Shown piece after piece: positions 1 through 13,188 of a stretch of 64,000 nucleotides of DNA (position 1 is the first letter of the stretch; every line of letters begins with the position of its first letter). The notes below the pieces were generated by a model, which worked only from the letters and a program-made list of their open reading frames with translations, had not been told where the DNA came from and made no database searches. The stretch comes from Jacaranda mimosifolia (taxonomy: Eukaryota > Streptophyta > Magnoliopsida > Lamiales > Bignoniaceae): NCBI GenBank assembly GCA_018894105.1, contig CM032121.1, forward strand, positions 40,580,230 through 40,644,229, written 5' to 3'. Position numbers and translations under genes: made by a program.

Positions 1-998
1 TTTAACGTAGCATAACCACCCTGTCTGGCCAAGTCTTGCGGCAGCACATGGTTTAAATTGGCATTATAGTTTTAGTTCCCCTCGCTTGACTCCAGCTGAT
101 ACGTCTGGATCAGTGAGCCCACCTGTCGCCTCCCATCACCAGACCAAATACTCCATAACCCAGTTTTTAGGTGATCATCAGTCTACAATATGACCCAAGA
201 TAATCAAACCAATCAAACTGATGTATTGATGTCAAAGTCGCCAATATAAATTTAAAGAACATTGTTATGCATTTAGGGATAGTTTGATAGGAATGATAAG
301 TGAGATAAAAATATAAAGTCGGATAAAGTGTTGTTATTCCACTTTATCATTCGTTTGAATAAAATGATACTAAACATTCAAGCCTGCATATATAACAAAA
401 GCTTGTGTTTATATATACAATTTTCATGATAAATTAACCTACCACCACCCATGGGATTAGTTATTCATAAGTCTACTCCTTGTGTTGAAATTATATATTT
501 ACCCTTTAATTTTTGAAATTGTGGATTTTATATTTGAGTAAGAATAAAAAGATAATTTACTAGGTGTAATTAAGATGATTTAATGTTGAACTAAACACAA
601 CAACCAACAATTATGTGGACCTACATAAAAATAATCATGCAAATCAAACTATAGTGCAATGATAAATAATCATGATATAACTTAAAAATCGAACCGAACT
701 AGGGCTAATTTGGTTGGGATGATAATATGGGATGTAGTATTTTTATACCATTTTATTATTCGTTTGGTTGGAGTGACATTTACTTAGGTCCTCATGAATA
801 TCAAAAGCCCGTGTTTAAATGTGCAATTTTCATAATAAATTAACTTGCCATCTTCCATGGGTTTTTTTATCATGCCAATCAAAAAAATCATATCACAATG
901 ATAAAAAATCACATAAATTATCACATGATAAATAATCATGAGATAACTTAAAAATTCAACCAAACTAGCCCATATAATTTTGTATTATACATTGCATG
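1..998. repeat. Two diverged MITE-like copies downstream of the P450 gene
   Basis: There is no gene here. Two related AT-rich segments lie head to tail, about 275-701 and 702-971. Each begins with a GGG(A/C)TA(A/G)TTTG-type motif and ends with its approximate inverse (AACCAAACTAGCCC at 958-971). Each carries the same internal landmarks in order: an 'ATTCGTTTG' motif, a 'CCCATGGG/CCATGGG' motif and a 'GATAAATAATCATGA' stretch near the end. Terminal inverted repeats, short length and no coding capacity fit a non-autonomous DNA transposon. No clear target-site duplication was seen. Positions 1-270 show nothing recognisable. Confidence 0.5.
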
Positions 999-2528
999 TT
1001 ATTGTCTTCTACGGACAAACACTTTAAATCCTCCGGCCATGTGAGCCGTAAGGAGTGGCACAAACACCGGTCGGTCTTGAGTCACCGGTCTGATTCTGAA
1101 CCGCTTCAGAATTGAACCCACTACATACTTCATTTGAACGAAGGCCATTTCTTTGCCGAGACACACTCTTGGACCGGCTTGAAAGACAGGAAACTTATAT
1201 GGGCCGACATTCTTTAATGCCTTAATTTTACCTTGTTCCATCTCAGAAATCCACCTCTCCGGTTTGAACTCTAACCGGTCCTCTCCCCACACACCCTCCA
1301 TTCTCCCCATACCATATGGGAAATAAGTCACCCGGTCTCCAGCCCGGACCCGGGTCCCGTCCGGCAACAAATCGTCGGAAATGGCATGCTTGGAGTCCCA
1401 TGCAACTGGCGGGAAGAGCCTCATGGACTCACAAATGCAAGCCTTTAACCATCTCAATTCTTTTAATGATTCATATTCCGACAAACTTTGATGATCATCT
1501 TCAACAAGCCCTAATTCCCTCACCACCTCATTTTCTACATGAGGATGGCAAGAGAGCAAATAGAAAAGCCAAGTCATTGCGGCCGACGTCGTATCCCGGC
1601 CCGCCATGATGAAGCTTATCATTGTATCCCTCACAAGCTCCTCATCTTCTTCCCCCTCCAACACCATTTTTGACAGAAGATCAGATTTGGAGCAGCCCAT
1701 TAATATTCTCTTCTTCTCATAAACTACTTCATTTACAAACAAATGGATTCTTCCAATAGCTTCTTTAAGCCTTTTCTCTGATCCAATATTAAAGAACCTC
1801 TTCACCTTCCAAATGGCTGACAATGGAGCTGCACCCCTTCTTGCACACATATCTGAGGCCACATCAAAAGCTTCCACAATGGGATGTGATGCATCCAAAG
1901 AATGGTACTCCAAGCAACAAGGATCGTACCCTAACGAAACTCTACACACCAAATCAAACGCCAGCCTTCTCAACAAATCCTGCAAGTCCACGGACTTACT
2001 CTCCACCTCCTCCGCAGCTGATTCCAGCATTGGCAACAGCTTCTTCTCCACCTCTTCCTTCACTATATTCTCTACGTAGTCCCGCAAAGCCTTGGCATTG
2101 AACTGGTGGATCACCAGCTTCCGCTGGTTGTACCATAGATCACCATCCACATTGAATATCCCATTGCCAAGAAAATCTCCAAGAATTTCAGTGAAGGGCT
2201 TCCCTTTTGGAAAGTTGGTGAAGTTCGTTTTCAGAATGTACTCCACGTTTTGTGGGTTGGCTGTTACGATGGTCCGGCGAGCACCGAATCTGGAGATAAT
2301 GATCGTCTGCGTCGGCGACACAGATAGCATGTCAGTGTACCAGTCCAACAGACGCCGACGATTCTTGTAGAAAGAAACCAAACATCCAATTATTGGATAT
2401 GAAGTCGGGCCGGGTTTAAAGACTTTCCGGGCTTGCCCGAATTTCCAATACTGGATGAATGAGAAGAGAAGTAGGAGAAAGGATAAGGAAGGAAGTATGG
2501 AGGAGACAGATATGAATAATGTGTCCAT
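999..2528 (-). CDS. Cytochrome P450, CYP94 family
   Basis: Single-exon 509-residue microsomal P450. It has an N-terminal membrane anchor (about residues 5-27) followed by a proline-containing hinge (KPGPTSYP). The I-helix oxygen-binding motif AGRDTTS, the K-helix ESMR, the PERW motif and the heme-binding FQAGPRVCLG loop (Cys about 456) are all present, so the enzyme looks intact. The overall pattern, including the FPKGKPF and GIFNVDG segments, matches clan 86 CYP94 enzymes. That family hydroxylates the omega carbon of fatty acids or, for CYP94B/C members, oxidises jasmonoyl-isoleucine. Assignment to CYP94B is a reasonable guess; the substrate cannot be read from the sequence. CYP94 genes are typically intronless, as here. 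The first ATG of the frame is used because the membrane anchor starts immediately after it. An ATATAAAA element (2571-2578, minus strand TTTTATAT) lies just upstream. Confidence 0.93.
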   Translation of the reverse strand: MDTLFISVSSILPSLSFLLLLFSFIQYWKFGQARKVFKPGPTSYPIIGCLVSFYKNRRRLLDWYTDMLSVSPTQTIIISRFGARRTIVTANPQNVEYILKTNFTNFPKGKPFTEILGDFLGNGIFNVDGDLWYNQRKLVIHQFNAKALRDYVENIVKEEVEKKLLPMLESAAEEVESKSVDLQDLLRRLAFDLVCRVSLGYDPCCLEYHSLDASHPIVEAFDVASDMCARRGAAPLSAIWKVKRFFNIGSEKRLKEAIGRIHLFVNEVVYEKKRILMGCSKSDLLSKMVLEGEEDEELVRDTMISFIMAGRDTTSAAMTWLFYLLSCHPHVENEVVRELGLVEDDHQSLSEYESLKELRWLKACICESMRLFPPVAWDSKHAISDDLLPDGTRVRAGDRVTYFPYGMGRMEGVWGEDRLEFKPERWISEMEQGKIKALKNVGPYKFPVFQAGPRVCLGKEMAFVQMKYVVGSILKRFRIRPVTQDRPVFVPLLTAHMAGGFKVFVRRRQ

Positions 2529-3922
2529 TCTTCTGGTGCATCTGATAAGTTAATCTGGTTTGGCAGATACATATAAAACCAGGGTTGGGTTGGGGAGTGG
2601 GGTGGGAAACTTTAATATTAATTGAATTTTGTCGAACTGATCAGGTTAATTGTTAATGCTGTATTTATTATGTAATTAATAAAAAAAATTGAATTATTAT
2701 CAATTACTTTTTATAATAAATATAATTAATCTCAATTGGATGAGATTTATACTATCATAAAAGGAAAGTTAATTTGTGAAGTTATTCTTTGATTTTTACA
2801 TAAATTGCTCTTTGATTATGCCAGCATATTAAAAAATTGGAGAATGTAGACTGAAGAATAAAATGAAAAATTCATCATATAAAAAGTAGTTTGTGTACTA
2901 TTTTTATTAATATTTTTAAATTTATCTTCCAAATTAAACCTTTACAAATAATTTAATAAAGCTATAATTGTATCTTTGTAAAATCCACAAATCAATATTC
3001 TCAAAATCCATCCTCTATGGCGTAGTCCATTTTTTCTAATTGAAAAAAAAAATGATATTAAATAGTATTGAAAAATAGTTATAGATGAAGGAGAAATGCG
3101 CAAAAAAATATAAAAGTATAAAGTAATAAAAAAAACTTATGCGCACGAAAATTGCGTGACACTATTGGTAGTATAATAAATTTAACTATTATTTTAAAGG
3201 GTGTTATTGAACAGTGCGTGTATGTAATTTTTCCTCACAAAATGCACTTAGGGTTCGTTTGTACTCAACTCTTGATCTTACAAATATAAATATGAGAACG
3301 ATATTACTTAACTCATTAACAGGTGATGTTGAACGGTAATTTCGCTTAACGTCATTAATCTCATACATAAAGTGTAAGGTAGGATTTTGAACCTAATGAA
3401 CTCCTCTCGTGATGCTGAGTGGTAACTTGGCTCAACGTCATTAATCTCACACATAAAATATAAGGCGTGTGACCCATAACGTGTGTTTGTTTATGCGTGA
3501 TGAATCATTGGGTAGTTAGAGATTAGGGTCAAATCACATCAAATATGACTTGTTAGTGACAAATTAAGGGAGGTTGCGAATTGGTCCCGTAACATCTAAC
3601 TGGATTAGGAATATAAAATATGATTAGAGATGGAATATGATTCATTGGATGTAGTGGGAAACGAAATTTAATTGAATAAATTACTTAGCATATTTAAGCA
3701 CGTGGTTATGGAAACTCACTTGCATGTTCCAATCATCGAGGTTCATAAGATCACCGCCGTTCAATTATTTTAGTTTATGCTAGTGCGGCATGCCCATATT
3801 CCACCTCTTTCTAAAAACCAAAGAAAAAAAAAAATATATATATATATATACACACATATATATATATATAGAGAGAGAGAGACACACACACACCCACCCA
3901 CACACACACACACCCACCCACC

Positions 3923-3954
<32 letters not shown>

Positions 3955-6520
3955 CTTTGAGGATAAATATTGACATTTCAACCATAGTGATTTATAGTCA
4001 TGTAATGTAATTCTCTAAATTACAGGCCTCATTCCCCTTTTACTAAGTATGGCGAAAAAAAAAAAATCCTTTTTCCCACATTTAGAATTAAAATGACTTA
4101 ATAGTGTATATTTTTCTACAGAACAGTGTATTTCGAAGTATGTAATTATATTTAACCAAATATCTTTTTCTAAAATAATGAAAAGTATAAACAAGTTATT
4201 TAATAATTTTATCTTCATATGTAATTTAATGAGTTCGTTATTTAAAAAAAAAAGTCCTTTAATTTGTTAATTGTTTATATATTACATAGAACTTCTCTAG
4301 GTTTGTTTGTTGCCCACTACATGACTCCAAGAAATAAGGCTGACATTAACAAGTGAGCTTTCGTATGGGAGACATCATTAATCGTTCCAAACATAGAATT
4401 AAAATTTCGAGTGAAATAGAAAAAAGATAAATGAGATGAACTCAAATTCTCGAGTCTATGTCAAGCTCTAGTCTTTTTCATCATCCAACCGCCAAAGAAT
4501 AAAAATAAGATTTGAAAGTGGGCCAAAATCTAATCAGTTGGATGGATTGGCAAGATGTCAACTCTTTAGCCACGGAACCACAAATCTTGTGAGAAGTTTT
4601 TTTTACCTCTCTCTCTCTCTCTCTAAAAAATTAAATATCTACACATGTTAGATCTTAATTCTCTCACTTATATATGTGAGGGCGATGCTACTAAATTAAT
4701 TGATCACTCAATTACTAATTTTATCAATTTTCATTTTTTTACACACATAAAAAATTCAATAAAATTCAAACTGTTGACCTCACACTTTTTGTGTGAAACC
4801 TATATCATTAAGACAAAGACCATTCAACTATGAAGTTATTTCAATGAATATTTGGCCACTCAACTGTGAAGGTGTTTCAATGAATAATAAATTTATATTA
4901 TGAGGTTAATATATGAAGATACTTCCTAGAGGTCGATAGTCCTACGACTTGATGGGCTTTTTTTTTTTTTTTTTCAAATATATACTTACAAAAATTTATA
5001 AAAAATTCCTTCAGGTTTGAACTTCAAACTTTATACATATAAATATAAAGGCGAAACCATTGAACCAAGTGACTACTCAACATTATATTAACTTCAAGTT
5101 TGTGATCTTACATTATGAGCATTATAGTTGGATTATAAGTCAAGATATTCATATTAAACTAAGCATTTCAGGATCAATTATGAAATTCCAAAGGGGCATG
5201 TGTCCAAGCGTATAAACAAATGGTGCCACCCTTGAGATTTTAGATGAGCTAAACAAACAAATATGCTCAAAAGACATAGATTGGTTATTTAAAGATCAAA
5301 GTAGCGGTGGGCAAGCGACCGCGTGAACTATTACATTTATTTGAACTTACTCATACATTATGATTAAACACATGGTGTAGAACAAAGGCCGTCTCACATT
5401 TGACTTCATTAAATATTAAAAAGCAAAAAGACAATGTCAAATTGCGTAATACGTCTAAAAATAATTAATCATTTTTTTTATTATTATGTGGCAGTTAAAT
5501 TCTCTAATTTTGTAATTAACTTTATCTTAGAGAACATAATTATCCCTGCATCATACACATGCATGGATAAGTGATCTTTTTAATAAGTGGGTAGTTAGTG
5601 GTAAACAATCTATAGACAAACAGATTAGTTGCAAATTCAAATCCAACAAGAACTATTGAAAAACTAGCAAAGATTCTCTTCTTCAACACACACCACAAGA
5701 AAAGATGATCCTTCTAGGCTCCTACCATCACAAATGGAAAAAAAATTATTTAAAGAAAATTAAAATTAAAGAAAAGACAAGATTGGGTATGTTCAAGAAC
5801 ATTGCCCTACTGATCTATAATTAATATAGAGGAGACAAAAGGGTAATAATTGATCAATGATCCAATGGCTAGGGTCTTTGGCAATATATCCAACGGCATT
5901 CATCAATCTCATCAGTTGCAGAGGTGACCTAGATGTGGACATTAACAACTATTTCTACCAGTATTGGATCGAAGTTGGGACCCCAAATATCTAGACGTTT
6001 CAGCTCGCTTTATGTCAATTTTCACAACTGGCATAAGATTTCACAATGTGTGTGTGTCAGTGTGTGGTTGAGATAAAAATTGAAGTCCAGAAGGGAGTAA
6101 ATAAAGCTCAAGCAATGAGACAAACATACTCATTTACCTGGAGACAGAATTCAACATATCAAAGATCCCTCCTGAACCCAATTTTATTTCCCTACTAGAA
6201 CCATAAAACAAGAAATTGTAATATGCTATAAAAGGACACGACATACTTGAAAACAAAAGGTAAGAGAACCGGACAAAGCATTATTTCAGCAGAAGTATAG
6301 TTGTAGTGAAATATAGTAGCAAAGATACATCACAGTAGAAAGAAGAAAGCAACTCTCTCTTATGCCAATTTTATTTTCCATTCACAGCATAAACAACCCA
6401 GCCACCCTTCTCAAGCATTTGATATATTTTTGGGCATTTACAGTAGGAGTTGTGCATAAAACTGATTATTGATTGTGCAGGATGCGAAAAAGCTTTTTGG
6501 TGCAGCTCCTTGTAATTTAC
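2529..6520. other. Intergenic region between CYP94 and SOX
   Basis: This AT-rich stretch has no supportable gene. The short reading frames come from simple repeats. It contains an imperfect duplicated phrase around 3325-3385 and 3412-3470 (shared AACGTCATTAATCTCA), a compound microsatellite (3834-3955), a CT run (4610-4624) and a T run (4960-4975). The last few hundred bases before 6521 are presumably the 3'UTR of the sulfite oxidase gene on the minus strand. Confidence 0.6.
3834..3955. repeat. Compound TA/GA/CA microsatellite
   Basis: Consecutive blocks of TA, CA, TA, GA and CA dinucleotides, with CCCA/CCCACC interruptions in the CA blocks, ending in another TA block. Two opposite-strand reading frames across it are repeat artefacts. 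Confidence 0.95.
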
Positions 6521-9500
6521 CTATAGATTTGAGTGACCGATCCGAACATGGACACGATGCCATGAGGTGTTTAGTATCCCCCTCAAATTCCAAATGACTT
6601 CTACATTTTCAGGCTGGACATTTCCGGCGAAATCCACCTGGAAGTAATTGGACAAACACCAAGTTAATACAGAACCTGAAGTAAAATGTTGCACTACAAG
6701 GCTAGCATTTTCCATACCGACTGAAGCGGCTGGGACTTTAAGCAAGTCGGTTTAGGATACAATTAAGCCACCTTTATATTAGTATCTCTATTATTGGGTA
6801 CGATAGGACTTACCAAACTCATGCACTAGCTGAAAAATAATAATGACATTGTAAAAGAATATGTAACATACTGCTTTGGCAACTATCTCAGTGCTCTGAG
6901 GGATGTCAGCTTCAGCCTCAAAAAGCACCCATGCCCATTTATCACTACTTTCAGCATCAGCAATGTATGGAATGCCAGCTCTCTGTGATCTGGAGGCCTC
7001 CACCCAGGTTTTGCCACCGTCAACAGATACATCTACTCTCTCTATGCCTCGTCCACCTCCTGATACCGCATAACCCTTGACATTTATCTGATAAATGGCA
7101 AAAAGTTTATTCTACAGTGATTTAACGCTTAGGAGGTAGCATTTAGATCAAGTAAATCAGCTGTAGTGAGAGAAGCAACAAAGATTCGCCCTTGGACAAA
7201 ATCCATATTCATGATTAAAGATTATTTACAGGCACTAGGTCGGCTTTCAAGAATAGCCATCATAAAAGAACAGTAGGAATGCCTCAAGAATTATAACATA
7301 TATATTTATAGTAAAAGCCATAGAGGCAACTGAAATAGTTGCATCAGTCTACCAGTTCAAATGCTTATGGAATCTCAATTTTCAAATTCAGTGGTCACCA
7401 GAAGGTCTGGATTCTACTCTTTTGTGCATCGAGTTAAATGTTGAGTAAATCCCAAAACATAAGAGATGTTTCACTAAAACAGTGTTCGGAAGCAGCTGTC
7501 TTTCAGTGTGTTTAATTGGTTGGTTTTCGAAAACCTTGTCCCTCGAAGCAAAACTGAGTTGCGGAAGAAAGCATCTTACTGTAGATGTAAATGGCTTGAA
7601 TGGGCCTATAGAATTTGTTGATGGAAATAGAAGATGCAGTCTGGAAATCTAATTTAAGTGCACAAGTTGCACAAAAATAATAGATGTAAAGGACTGTACT
7701 AACCTTTCCAGGCTTTATCAAGTTTATGTCCTCCAGAGAGCATATCGCACACTGCAAACAGCACAAAATTCAAACTCAAGAATCATTATCTCCGAGCAAC
7801 AACGAAGAAAAAACACAATATGCATAGGCTGGGAGCAGTTTCCTAAGATTCAGTTACTGCACGTGTCCCACGATTGCATTAGTGAAATTTTACTAAGATT
7901 AGGTGAAAAATGAAATTTCTTGAAAAACGTAGTCCAAGTAGCATGGGGGATATTTGAAAAGCTCTATTCTAGTAACCACTACTAAAATTGCACAAGATTA
8001 CAACAACAAGAATGCAGCTTCTCATAATTCTTCATATCAATTACAACCTATTGATAAAAACATACCTGAATAGGGAAATCCATTTGGGGCCTCCTTGTCG
8101 ACCAATTGATATTATCCCAATCCACTGAAGGGGGAAACATTTTATAATCCTTTTGCATAAAGAAACCCTGCAGAAGACCAATACAAACTCCATAAAGCTA
8201 TTGGCGACTGTTCAAGAGCACAAGCATGGAAAGTACTTTACCTGGCATTCTTCTACAATAATGTTGATGGACTCAAGCCATTTGACAGAACGAGCTCCAA
8301 TAACACCAGGGACAATCACACGCAATGGATATCCATGATCCCTATTAAGAATCTTGCACAGAAAATAATATTGTATAAGAATATCGGTGGGGGAGGAGGA
8401 AAAAGAAAAGAAAAGGTGGAAGAGCTACAATGTTCCAAACCTAGAGAAAGGTATAGAGCTGCATAAAGTTATTCCAAAGGAATACAACAACGCCAGATAA
8501 ATTCATCATAAGTTATTTACCAACAGAAGCATGCAACAGCTATTCTGTACGCAAATATTTGATAGATTAAAAGAAAAGTGAAACTGTTCCAACACCCTTT
8601 AAGAAAAAATGTTCTTCCTTTTTTTTTTCTCTTCTCAGTTTGTACACATTTGTTGAAGTCATGTGTCACGCCCCCACCCCCAACTGCCCGGAAGAAAAGA
8701 ATAAAGCATTGGTCTGAAAACAAAGTCCACGGGAATTTCCTTTACCAACAGGTGCATATCTGAATAAAAACTTTCAAGCTTCTAAGTAATAAAATTATGC
8801 AAGAAAATCATAAAGCATCTCTCCAGTGGCAGTGAGAAGCAGAAACTAGAGGTTATCTGATGTCCTTCTCTATCCTTTCCTCTTTCTAGTGTTTACATGT
8901 GACACCAGCACTCTATCCCTTATACAAAAATGGGAGCTACTCATCTGTGACATGTTGTGAGAAGTTCAATTGTTAGCAAGAGGTGAAATAGGGCGGATGG
9001 CGAGAGTATAGATTACCTCTCCGTTCATCTCATAAGCTAGTAAAACATCAGCCTCAGGGTTTGTGGCCTGACTTAATGGAATTGACGCTTTGTAAGGGCC
9101 TCCATTCTCCTCCTGTAAATAATGGATGATGTCAGGTGACATTCTCACTTTACGAAATAGAGAAATGATGGAAGAGCAACACACACAGATAATTACCTTA
9201 CATTTGTCGATGCTTACAAATTCTACATGTTTTCCTCCAGATGGTGTTACATGCGAGCACTTAGGAATTCCAACAAGTTCAAGAACATCTGCTAATTTAG
9301 CCCCACTCCAAACAGCTGCAATGACATGCATGAAGATATGAAATCAAAATGCAGAACTGGAATATTACAGGAGCCTTTTTCACTTATTATATAGTGAAGT
9401 CATAAACAAAGTATCAGCAGAAGAAAAGAGTAACTGATTTTAGATCCATTTGTATTAACAATTTGCCTTCTACTTGCATCCTAGGCCACAAAAACAGATG

Positions 9501-12500
9501 GACCATATGTTATAATTGTAGAAAAAGTAAACAAATTTTGGAGCCGGTCGCCTTCCCTTCTTTGAATTTAACAAAATAAAGTTCAACATACAGCTCGTTA
9601 ATCTAGTACACATAATCTGCGATTGCAGATGTATGTTTATGCAAGATCAGCAAATGTGTATATACTCTTTCAAGCATTCTCATCTGTCATCCACGAAAGT
9701 CGGGTCAAAAGCATTTTCTGAGACATTCACAATGGATACAGTAGCGAATATTTTTATCCAAAGAGCATAGAACGCATGCAAGCAATTCAGAATTGAAAAA
9801 AACCAACCAACAGCTCCTACAGTTCCAAGGTAACTCACTCAAGGAGAATAAAGAAGTAAAAAAGAAAAGAATCCTGAGATTAAACAAAAGAACTCTTTCA
9901 CGCCAGCAGCAATTTTCCTGTAAAAATTGATCAATGAATCAGTATTTCCTTTACTTGCACACAGGTTTCAGCTACCCCTCTAGAGGACCGGGGTAGCTTG
10001 CTTCACTTACCGCCCTCATTTTTCGCCAGGGCTTTAATTTATTCCTTATTGCCTTTCACGCTTTTCAGGACCTCAATCCAAGCTTGATCTCACAGAACTC
10101 AAAACAGAATCCAAATGTCTCAAATATTAAAAGTTCCTTACTCATCCTTCCATGCTGCTTGTATAAGAATATGACCCACATTCCCTTCTTAAACTTATGG
10201 CAGCTATTCAAAAGTGACAGAACAAGCAATAGGGGTTTTTTACTTTACTTAACTAAGTAGCATAATTTTGATTATAAAGAAACAAATGAAATAATATTAA
10301 TGCCATGGCCATTTGATTAGGACTACTTCAAGATTTTAACTGTCTCAAACTTACCAAACAGATCCAATAATTATCGTCATCATAAGTAAGGCATTTTAGG
10401 AAGTGCAGAAATGTCATATGATTTTAAGATGTAGCTATTAACAAGTAACAGATGGAAATTATAAAGGAATAAAAGACCTCACGGATCAATGATCGAAATG
10501 TTCCTGAAAACACAAGATAGGTATATGATTCTAGAAAAGATATTGCAACAGAACACAAGACCCTACATATCAATATTTAAGGTGTTTTTTTTTGGGGGGG
10601 TTGGGGGGAGGAGGGGGGGAATTACAGGTAACAGAACTACAATTTAGAAGGAACAGAAAAGCTCACCGATTCCTGTGGTCGAGATTCTTCAATAACTTGT
10701 ACACCTAATTACTTAAATTCAAGATTCAATTATTACGGATTGTTCCTTTTTTTTGGGCCGGGGGGGTGGGGTGGGGTGGGGTGGGGGCTAATAATATTAC
10801 CAGGGAATGAAAATAAAATTAGTTCACTTAAAGTTCTATATACTATTTTAGCTACTATTTAATAACTCAAGTGACTATCTTTGAGTATATATATATATAT
10901 ATATATATATATAAGAGTGATCTTTCCTACTTATTAACTTTCAAATGAATCGAATATATCTTAACACTTTTCTTATCACATTGTTCCATGAATTACATAA
11001 AATCATAGTATCTAAATTTTATTTAACAACAAAATTATAAGTTACTTATATCTAAATCAAAATTCAATCATCCAACATAACCTCAAGATCCAAATATTCA
11101 TTCATACCCAACCACCTTTAACCAAAAAAAAAGTGTCAAGTTATTATTATCATAATATTCCCACAATTTTAACAAAATATGCCCACTTTCAAAACCTACA
11201 TTAGCTGTGACAGTTTTCATGAAACCTACATTTTAACCAAATCCAACGTAGTTTGACGATGATTTTTACCTCAAAACGAATTACAACTCAATAAATTTTC
11301 TAATGGTGGCTTCAATTGGATGATCAAACGGGCCAATCTTTTCTAATTCCCGTTCAAAATTGAACTTTGATCCCGTCCTAGTAGCAGGTTGCGGTTTTTA
11401 CACGTTTTCGGCCGGAATGCCGCGTCAATTTCAGTGAATCTTACTTTTAACCTTATCTATACTCGTAGGGCTTTCCATCCATAGTTCCCTTTTCTCATTT
11501 GAATGGCGAATTCTCCAGATATAAGCAAGATAATATCACCTCGTGTTTTGCCAACTTCTGCCTGTGTGTGGCACTGTCAATTCCGACAGCAACTCATGTG
11601 TGATTTCGGCATAATTTCTGAAATCCTAATCCACCAAGGTAATCTATACAAACAAAGCTTCCTAACAATATATTTGCATGGGGTGATCAGGTGACAACAA
11701 GGTTGGTTTTCAATTTTTTAAAAATTTAAGTTTGGGCGGTAGTTCTACTGGCTGGCTGGTTTCTTCATGATTTTGAGAGAGATTCTGGAGTTTAGGACTG
11801 GAATTTTGGGAAAATATTTCTGAGGATTATGATTCTTGATGAGCTAGGGGGGGTTTGGCTATAATTTGATGGCTAATGGATGAAGATTTGGAGGGATAAA
11901 AACTGGATTTTAGACAGCCTGCAGAGAGAAGAGTATTTTTGTGTGGAAATGGCAATGGAGCTTGCCTTTATTTATAGAAGTGCAATTTTTTAATATTTGC
12001 TTAGGGAGATCCTTGAATTTTTACTCTATTCCAATTTGTCCCTAGACTTTTTATTGTAGTTTAGCCCTTGATTTCTTGTTTTATTTAAATTGCGTATAAA
12101 ACTTCTATTATATGCCTAATATATATAATGAGGTATTTGTACCTTAAATTATATACGTTTTGTGCCTCATAACTTAGGGTACATGACTAAATTCGTAGTG
12201 TAGGTATTTTTAGGGAATTTTAAGATCAATCTTTTGGACTAACTCATTTAATCTAAAATGCTATTAACTCTAATCAAAGGGATAACCCTTTTTTTTTTTT
12301 ATTTTTTTTTTTTATAATGAGATAGTCTAAAAATTTTAAACTTGGATTTCCTATGGTTACTAGATAAGCATAACAATTTATTTATTATTATATTATTATT
12401 TTTAGAAAGAAAAATTACTTACGAGAAATGATGGGATGTCACAATTCCCATCAAATTATAACCAAAACCTTTCTAACTCATCAAGAATCACAATCACTAG

Positions 12501-13154
12501 AAAAATTTACTCAAAATTTCAATCCTAAACTCCATAATTTCTCTCAAAACCAAGAAGAAACCCGCTAGCCAGTAAAACTACTGCTCAAAGTTAAATTTTA
12601 AAAAAATAGAAAACCAACCTTCCTATCACCTGATCACCCATGCAAATATACCGTTAGGAAGCTCTATTTGTATAGATTATCTTGGTGAAATAGGATTTTA
12701 AAAATTATGCCAAAATCACACCTGAATTGCAGCCGGAATTGACACTGCCACACACAGGTAGAAGCTAGCAGAGGTAATATTATTTTGTTTATATATGGAG
12801 AATCCGCCGTTCAAATAAGAAAAGGGAACCATGGATGGAAAGCTCTATGAGTATAGGTAAGGTTAGAAATAAGATTCATTGAATTTGATGTTGTATTCCG
12901 GCCTAAAACGTGTAAAAACCGCAACCTTCCACCAAGACGTGACCAGGGTCAGAACTCAACTTTGAATAGAAATTAGAAAAAATCGGCCCATTTGATCATC
13001 CAATTGGAGCCATAATTAGAAAATTTATTGAGTTCTAATCCATTTTGAAGTAAAGGTCACTTTTGATAGAAACTATCGCAGCTAATGCAGGTTTTGGAAG
13101 TGGGCAAATTTTGTTAAAATTGCGGGAATATTACGATAATGATAACTTGACATA

Positions 13155-13188
<34 letters not shown>

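Noticed and set aside
3770..4010. Opposite-strand reading frames of 71-77 codons
   Set aside because: They are translations of a TA/GA/CA microsatellite.
11503..11694. 63-codon frame in the left arm of the foldback
   Set aside because: The matching right-arm sequence carries gaps and stops, and no motif is recognisable, so it is likely chance.
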